From SURF-32 sp964648365 (GTDB lineage: Bacteria > Planctomycetota > Phycisphaerae > UBA1845): a stretch of 28,345 nucleotides of DNA. Below are positions 24,524-28,345 of the stretch, one piece after another (within the stretch, counting starts at the first letter, position 1; each line of letters starts with the position of its first letter). Location of the stretch: positions 1-28,345 of the forward strand of contig CAZYLK010000068.1 of the NCBI GenBank assembly GCA_964648365.1. Reading direction: 5' to 3'. Made by a program: the position numbers and the translations under genes. The notes below the pieces were generated by a model. It made no database searches and had not been told where the DNA came from. It saw only the letters and a program-made list of their open reading frames with translations.

Positions 24524-25195
24524 ATGGCGGTGGCGATGACCGGTGAACGGGTCGGGATCATGGATCGGCTCAAGCGGGCGACGGCGGAACTTCACAACCT
24601 GGCCGAGCGGCATCCGCTCCAACAGACTCTCGTTCGCGGCGCACTGCCCCGTCGGACCTACACCTCGTATCTGCGGCAGATGCTGGCGATTCACACGACG
24701 CTGGAAATCGAGCTTCGCCGGCGCGGCGACGTTCCGGCCCTGGCGGCCGTGGTTCGCGAGGAGCACTTCCAGGCGCCGCGGTTGCGTGAGGATCTGGCGT
24801 TCTACGGCGAAGCGTCAGCCGCGGGGGAACCGCTGCCGGCGGTGGCGGCGTGGTGCGAGGCGCTGCCCGAGCGCTCGGCCGCCGATCCGCTCTTCGCATT
24901 GGGCTGCCACTACGTCCTGGAGGGCAGCAACAACGGCGGCCGCTTCATCGCCCGGGCCGTGCGGCAGGCGTACGAGTTGCCGCACGGGCGTGGCGACCGT
25001 TTCCTCGATCCGTACGGCGACAAGCAACCGGCGCTGTGGCGACAGTTCAAGCAGGACATGGAGTCGGTCGGCTTCACCGATGAGGAACAGGCCGTCCTGG
25101 AGGACGCGGCGTCGGAGATGTTCCGGTTCTTCAGCGTGATGATGGACGAGTTGTGGGCGCGGCAATCCGCGGCGCCGGCAGCACAGATCCCGTGA
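24524..25195 (+). CDS. heme oxygenase (biliverdin-producing type)
   Basis: The 223-residue protein is helical and contains TAELHNLAE with the proximal heme ligand His24, the helix RTYTSYLRQMLAIHTTLE (44-61), and GCHYVLEGSNNGGR (127-140), the Gly-rich distal helix that lets heme oxygenase bend over the heme. It ends with FFSVMMDELW. The family opens heme to biliverdin, CO and free iron. The upstream Fur-box-like palindrome suggests a role in iron acquisition from heme rather than phytochrome chromophore supply; no phytochrome is in the window. GGAG nine bases before the ATG sets the start. A 9-bp hairpin (24486-24506) lies in the leader. The last 13 codons are repeated downstream at 25378. Confidence 0.88.
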   Translation: MAVAMTGERVGIMDRLKRATAELHNLAERHPLQQTLVRGALPRRTYTSYLRQMLAIHTTLEIELRRRGDVPALAAVVREEHFQAPRLREDLAFYGEASAAGEPLPAVAAWCEALPERSAADPLFALGCHYVLEGSNNGGRFIARAVRQAYELPHGRGDRFLDPYGDKQPALWRQFKQDMESVGFTDEEQAVLEDAASEMFRFFSVMMDELWARQSAAPAAQIP

Positions 25196-25202
25196 CGCTT
25201 TC
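25155..25202 (+). repeat. 48-bp direct repeat, copy 1 (3' end of heme oxygenase gene)
   Basis: This segment covers the last codons and stop of the heme oxygenase gene plus seven bases. It matches 25378-25425 at 42 of 48 positions without gaps. The copies are 223 bases apart. Confidence 0.85.
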
Positions 25203-25235
25203 GGGGGCGTGACAGTCCCGGCGAGCACGCTCCAA

Positions 25236-25260
25236 CGTGGCACGGCCATCCTGGCCGTGA
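25236..25260 (+). repeat. REP-like hairpin, copy B
   Basis: GTGG head, then stem CACGGCC / GGCCGTG around an ATCCT loop, 25 bases in all. Paired with the inverted copy C 73 bases away. Confidence 0.8.
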
Positions 25261-25333
25261 TTCGGAGGGTGGCCGGCGCCTGCCTCTGTCGTGAATCGGT
25301 TTCCGTCCAGGCAAGCCAGATACTCAGTCGCCA

Positions 25334-25358
25334 TCACGGGCAAGATGCCCGTGCCACG
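25334..25358 (-). repeat. REP-like hairpin, copy C (inverted)
   Basis: Read on the minus strand it is GTGG, then stem CACGGGC / GCCCGTG around an ATCTT loop. Relative to copy B, both stem sides changed together (C to G and G to C), so pairing is kept. Confidence 0.8.
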
Positions 25359-25377
25359 CGCGCCGCCCGCGGCTTAA

Positions 25378-25425
25378 GGGCGCGGCAATCTGCGGGGACG
25401 GCCGCACCGATCGCGTGACGCTTTC
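25378..25425 (+). repeat. 48-bp direct repeat, copy 2 (duplicated heme oxygenase tail)
   Basis: The copy reads in one frame as ARQSAGTAAPIA and stop, beside ARQSAAPAAQIP and stop in the real gene. It lacks any upstream heme oxygenase sequence and is not a gene. The two 48-bp copies bracket the inverted REP-like pair. Confidence 0.85.
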
Positions 25426-25470
25426 AGCAGCGGGCTGTCAGGGGCTCGCGCCGCGCGGTAGAAGACGCGC

Positions 25471-25932
25471 ATGGCTGACTCGCGCTTCTTCTACGTCACC
25501 TACATCCGCACCACCCCCGCGAAGCTGTGGCAGGCGCTGACCGAGCCGGAGTTTACGCGCCGATACTGGGTGCAGACGTGGCAGGACTGCGCCTGGACGG
25601 CGGGGGCGCCGTGGAAGCTGATGCTGCCCGACGGCCGGGTCGGCGACAGCGGCGAAGTGGTCGAGGTCGAGCCGCAGCACCGGCTGCTCATCAAGTGGCG
25701 TAACGAGTTCATGCCCGCCCTGCGCGACGAGGGGTATTCGCGCATGAGCTATTTGCTGGAGCCGGTCGGCGGTTCGGTCAAACTCACCGTCACTCACGAG
25801 ATGGACCGCCCCAACTCGAAGTTCATCGCCGCCATCGCGGACGGCTGGCCCCACCTGATGTCGAGCCTCAAGAGCCTGCTGGAAACAGGCCAGCCGCTGG
25901 CGGAAACGGAAAAGTGGCCAGCGGGGATGTGA
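25471..25932 (+). CDS. SRPBCC / AHSA1 domain protein
   Basis: The 153-residue protein begins FFYVTYIRTTPAKLWQALTEPEFTRRYW, the standard opening of AHSA1-type START-fold proteins. It continues with GAPWKLMLPDGRVGDSGEVVEVEPQHRLLIKW and ends with GWPHLMSSLKSLLETG, the closing helix of the fold. Such proteins bind hydrophobic ligands in a cavity; many are encoded next to an ArsR-type regulator, which is absent here. The ligand is unknown. It is about half the size of the two-domain AHSA1 proteins. The ribosome site is weak. It may be read through from the heme oxygenase transcript, although repeats occupy the 275-base gap. Confidence 0.88.
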   Translation: MADSRFFYVTYIRTTPAKLWQALTEPEFTRRYWVQTWQDCAWTAGAPWKLMLPDGRVGDSGEVVEVEPQHRLLIKWRNEFMPALRDEGYSRMSYLLEPVGGSVKLTVTHEMDRPNSKFIAAIADGWPHLMSSLKSLLETGQPLAETEKWPAGM

Positions 25933-25997
25933 GGCCGGCGCCCGGGCCGCGCGTGGAGTTGCACGCGCGAATCCGCGCCGCCGCTACCAAGCGGGGC

Positions 25998-26525
25998 CTA
26001 TCCTTCGCAAGCCGGAACCAGAATCGGATCCTTGAACACGATGACGTCGTCAGGAGGGTCGAGCTCGACCACGGTCTCCTCAGTGATGTCGACTCTGACG
26101 GACTGCTGACAAACGTCGGTCACGATGGTCAGTTCCACTCGATCGGGTGGTAGAAGATCGGGCGCCGCGGAACACGGCTCGGCGTCCGCCCTGAACCGAA
26201 TGGAGAACTCACCTTCCGCCGTCACCGACCACCGCGGACTTGCGCCCCGATCCAAGGGCGCCTCATATGCCGTCACGACACCGTCTGTGAACAGGCGTCC
26301 ACCCAGGGCAGCCTCGCTCAACACAGTCAGAGAATCCGCATCCAGCAAGACACCCTGCAACCTGAGCTCCGCGTCAGGGTTGGCCGGCGGCGTCGGGCAA
26401 TTCAACAGCCAGAACGGAAAGCAGCCGAACAAGGACACGCACGCAAGTGCGGCGCCGAGTCCAAGTCCGGCCGAGCGCAGTCTGCGTGCGCGTCTACGAA
26501 AGATCGGTGGGGCTTCTACGCTCAT
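25998..26525 (-). CDS. lipoprotein with a carboxypeptidase-regulatory-like beta domain
   Basis: The 175-residue product has an Arg-rich start, a hydrophobic stretch and a lipobox SLFGC with acylated Cys35. The mature part, ELRLQGVLLDADSLTVLSEAALGGRLFTDGVV onward (in part), follows the pattern of carboxypeptidase-regulatory-like (transthyretin-type) beta-sandwiches: a strand, a DAD turn, then GGRLFTDG. Cys pairs near 137, 158 and the C-terminus could form disulfides. It is probably anchored in the envelope. GGGGAGG eight bases before the ATG fixes the start, excluding an in-frame upstream ATG. It is convergent with the AHSA1 gene. Ligand unknown. Confidence 0.8.
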   Translation of the reverse strand: MSVEAPPIFRRRARRLRSAGLGLGAALACVSLFGCFPFWLLNCPTPPANPDAELRLQGVLLDADSLTVLSEAALGGRLFTDGVVTAYEAPLDRGASPRWSVTAEGEFSIRFRADAEPCSAAPDLLPPDRVELTIVTDVCQQSVRVDITEETVVELDPPDDVIVFKDPILVPACEG

Positions 26526-27067
26526 TGGACTAACCTCCCCAAACGTCCAAACGAACATCTGCGATCGGAACGCCGAGGGCTGAACTCGAAGCACTCGATG
26601 GAATGGTGGCGCGAGGCGCCGCGACAGAAGGGGTCTCGCGAGCCATATTCCAAACCACGAGCAACGCGCCCATGCGGCGCATCACCGGCATCCTCGAAAC
26701 CGGTGTCAAAGCCGTTCGGCTCCGCCCCGATCCGGCCGAAGCGCTGGAAACGGCTGCGTTGAACGATAGGGTTGCCATAAGTGGCCTGTCAATGCCATGG
26801 GGCGACCTTGGCGTCTTCCCCCGTCTTCCCCATCCGCGTTCATCCGCGTTCATCTGCGGTTCATTTCTTTTTTCGCGATAGCGGTTCAAGTGGCGGCGAT
26901 ATCGACCGCAGATGAACGCGGATGAACGCTGATGCAGAGAAGAGGTGGATGGACGGAAGCGGCGGACGAGGAGAGGACGGATTCCCGCGGGTCTACTCGG
27001 CGCCTCGCTGCGGCCGGTCATCGCGTGAGAAGGAGTGCGCCGGCGGGATGGCGACTTCGTGTGCGCT
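26526..27067. other. gene-free interval with a long inverted repeat
   Basis: These 542 bases separate the lipoprotein and wecB genes on the same strand. I find no credible gene. Open frames here carry the SSAFICG / MNADERG peptides that mark a common intergenic repeat, not a protein. The only clear structure is the inverted repeat at 26831-26934. Confidence 0.6.
26831..26934. repeat. inverted repeat with 30-base arms built of decamers
   Basis: The arm at 26831-26860 pairs with 26905-26934 at 29 of 30 positions across a 44-base spacer. The left arm is three tandem decamers (CATCCGCGTT twice, then CATCTGCGGT). The same sequence type, translated as MNADERG or SSAFICG, is found between genes in many unrelated bacteria and is often misannotated as protein. 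Confidence 0.85.
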
Positions 27068-28183
27068 TCAGCCGCGGCTGACTTCCAGCAGCGCCTCGAC
27101 GATGCGCTCGGCGGCGCGGCCGTCCCACAGGTGCGGCCGGGGGGGAGTGTCCGAGGACGGGCCTGAGCGCAGAGACTCGAACGCCGCAAGAATAGCGTCG
27201 CGCGTCGGTTGCACCAGCCGGTTGGTGCCTTCGCTGATCGTCACCGGGCGTTCGGTGTTGTTACGCATGGTGAGGCACGGCACGCCGAGGATGGTGGTCT
27301 CCTCCTGCATCCCGCCGGAGTCGGTCAGCACAGCGAAGGCGTTGGCCATTAGTTTGAGGAAGTCCAGATACCCCTGCGGCTCGCACAGCACGATGCCGGG
27401 TGTCGCCTGGATGCGCGGCATGACGCCGAAGCGCTCGATGTTGCCGCGCGTGCGCGGATGCACCGGGAAGACGACGTTGCGCCTGGCGGCGATGGTGATG
27501 AGCGCCTCGAGGATGCCGGTGAACGTGGAAGCGTCGTCCACGTTGCTGGGGCGGTGGAGCGTGACGACCACGTACTCGCGCGGGGACAGCTTCAGCCGGT
27601 CGAGCGCGTCGGATTCTTCTGCCCGCTCGCGGTTGGCCAGCAAAGTATCGATCATCACGTTGCCGACGAACTTCACCTTCGCCGGATCGACGCCTTCTTT
27701 CGCCAGGTTGTCCACGCCGCTCGGCTCGCTGACCAGCAGCAGGTCGCTGATGGCGTCGGTCAGCAGCCGGTTGATCTCTTCGGGCATGGATCGGTCGAAG
27801 CTGCGCAGGCCGGCTTCGACGTGGGCCACCTTGATGCCGAGTTTTACCGCCACCAGGGCGCAGGCGATGGTGCTGTTGACGTCGCCGACGACGACGACCC
27901 AGTCCGGCCGTCGTTCCAGGCAGAGCGGCTCGAAGCGTTTCATGATCTCAGCCGTCTGGGCTGCGTGACTGCCGGAGCCGACCTCCAGATCGACGTCCGG
28001 GCGGGGGATGCGAAGCTGCTCGAAAAACAGCTTGCTCATCTTCTCGTCGTAGTGCTGGCCGGTGTGGACGAGGGTCGCCGCGACGCCGTCGGTCTTGTTC
28101 AGCGCCGCCATCAGCGGGGCGATCTTCATGAAGTTGGGGCGTGCGCCGCAGACACACATGATCTTGAGCGGTGGGCTGGGCAT
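27068..28183 (-). CDS. wecB: UDP-N-acetylglucosamine 2-epimerase, non-hydrolysing
   Basis: The 371-residue protein has the family motifs in order: GARPNFMKIAP (13-23), HTGQHYD (40-46), VVVGDVNST (97-105), HVEAGLRSFDRSMPEEINR (121-139), TLHRPSN (208-214), then HPRTRGN and DSGGMQEE in the C-terminal Rossmann lobe. It interconverts UDP-GlcNAc and UDP-ManNAc for envelope polysaccharide. Full length and intact. The ATG at 28183 is preferred over a TTG five codons upstream. A TAGAAT hexamer after GG (minus strand, 28231-28226) could be its -10, without a clear -35. The next sugar genes, if any, lie beyond the window. Confidence 0.93.
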   Translation of the reverse strand: MPSPPLKIMCVCGARPNFMKIAPLMAALNKTDGVAATLVHTGQHYDEKMSKLFFEQLRIPRPDVDLEVGSGSHAAQTAEIMKRFEPLCLERRPDWVVVVGDVNSTIACALVAVKLGIKVAHVEAGLRSFDRSMPEEINRLLTDAISDLLLVSEPSGVDNLAKEGVDPAKVKFVGNVMIDTLLANRERAEESDALDRLKLSPREYVVVTLHRPSNVDDASTFTGILEALITIAARRNVVFPVHPRTRGNIERFGVMPRIQATPGIVLCEPQGYLDFLKLMANAFAVLTDSGGMQEETTILGVPCLTMRNNTERPVTISEGTNRLVQPTRDAILAAFESLRSGPSSDTPPRPHLWDGRAAERIVEALLEVSRG

Positions 28184-28345
28184 CTGTCGTGGTTCCAAAA
28201 CCGGCTGTCTGAAAACGCCGCCGCCATTCTACCGAACGCCGGCCAGCCGGCGGAGCGCTCCCGCGGCGCCCCCGCCCGTGGTCGGTCCGCCGTGGCTGGC
28301 TGACCGTGCTGCGCAGGCGCCGCCAGCGAGCCGCGGGCTTCAGCC

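Noticed and set aside
25209..25418. A 69-codon open frame ending in a heme-oxygenase-like tail
   Set aside because: Its end is explained by the 48-bp duplication and its middle by the REP-like pair; no start signal.
26530..27189. A 219-codon open frame on the - strand upstream of the lipoprotein gene
   Set aside because: It overlaps the wecB 3' end, and its only recognisable peptides (SSAFICG, MNADERG) come from a known intergenic inverted repeat.

Overview
The window is high-GC bacterial DNA that most resembles Planctomycetota, probably a Phycisphaerae-like lineage. This is inferred from protein architecture, not from a marker gene. The clues are secreted proteins with C-terminal add-on modules (a GACCLPDGG-type Cys module, a single dockerin-like GD/EF-hand repeat, a beta-helix protein with a choice-of-anchor-Q-like segment, and an 8-Cys basic tail found twice). 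Intergenic palindromic repeats and orphan two-component genes fit the same picture. No rRNA, tRNA, CRISPR array, prophage or complete insertion sequence is visible.

Layout. 0.2-4.8 kb: a secreted Cys-containing protein (-), an M16 metalloprotease (+), a secreted guanidino-modifying (agmatine/peptidyl-arginine deiminase fold) enzyme (-) and a small GACC-module protein (-). 4.9-7.8 kb: an orphan sensor histidine kinase (-), divergent from a secreted jelly-roll-like protein (+) that ends in the 8-Cys module and is followed by a strong terminator. 8.0-11.5 kb, all (-): an OprB-type porin, a small unrecognised protein and an MBL-fold hydrolase as a likely operon, with mobA upstream. 11.5-13.5 kb: a near-consensus sigma70 promoter, a leader of about 370 nt rich in hairpins, and a second secreted protein with the 8-Cys module, then a terminator. 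13.5-16.8 kb: a PhoR-like sensor kinase (-), a divergent zinc-ribbon membrane protein (+) and a MITE/REP-like element. 16.8-21.5 kb, all (-): a NarL-type response regulator and a lipoprotein, then a tightly coupled pair encoding a dockerin-like-motif protein and a beta-helix protein. 21.7-25.9 kb: a PIG-L deacetylase (-), then on the + strand a GNAT acetyltransferase, a saccharopine-dehydrogenase-like oxidoreductase, a heme oxygenase behind a perfect 9-1-9 Fur-box-like palindrome, and an AHSA1-type SRPBCC protein. 26-28.2 kb: a lipoprotein, a gene-poor stretch with a long inverted repeat, and wecB (UDP-GlcNAc 2-epimerase).

The genes do not form one pathway. The recurring themes are cell-envelope and secreted proteins, signal transduction without cognate partners, and small repeat elements between genes. 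The observations most worth a second look are the duplicated 8-Cys tail, the Fur-box-like operator of the heme oxygenase, the REP-like hairpins with compensatory stem changes, and the duplicated 3' end of the heme oxygenase gene.
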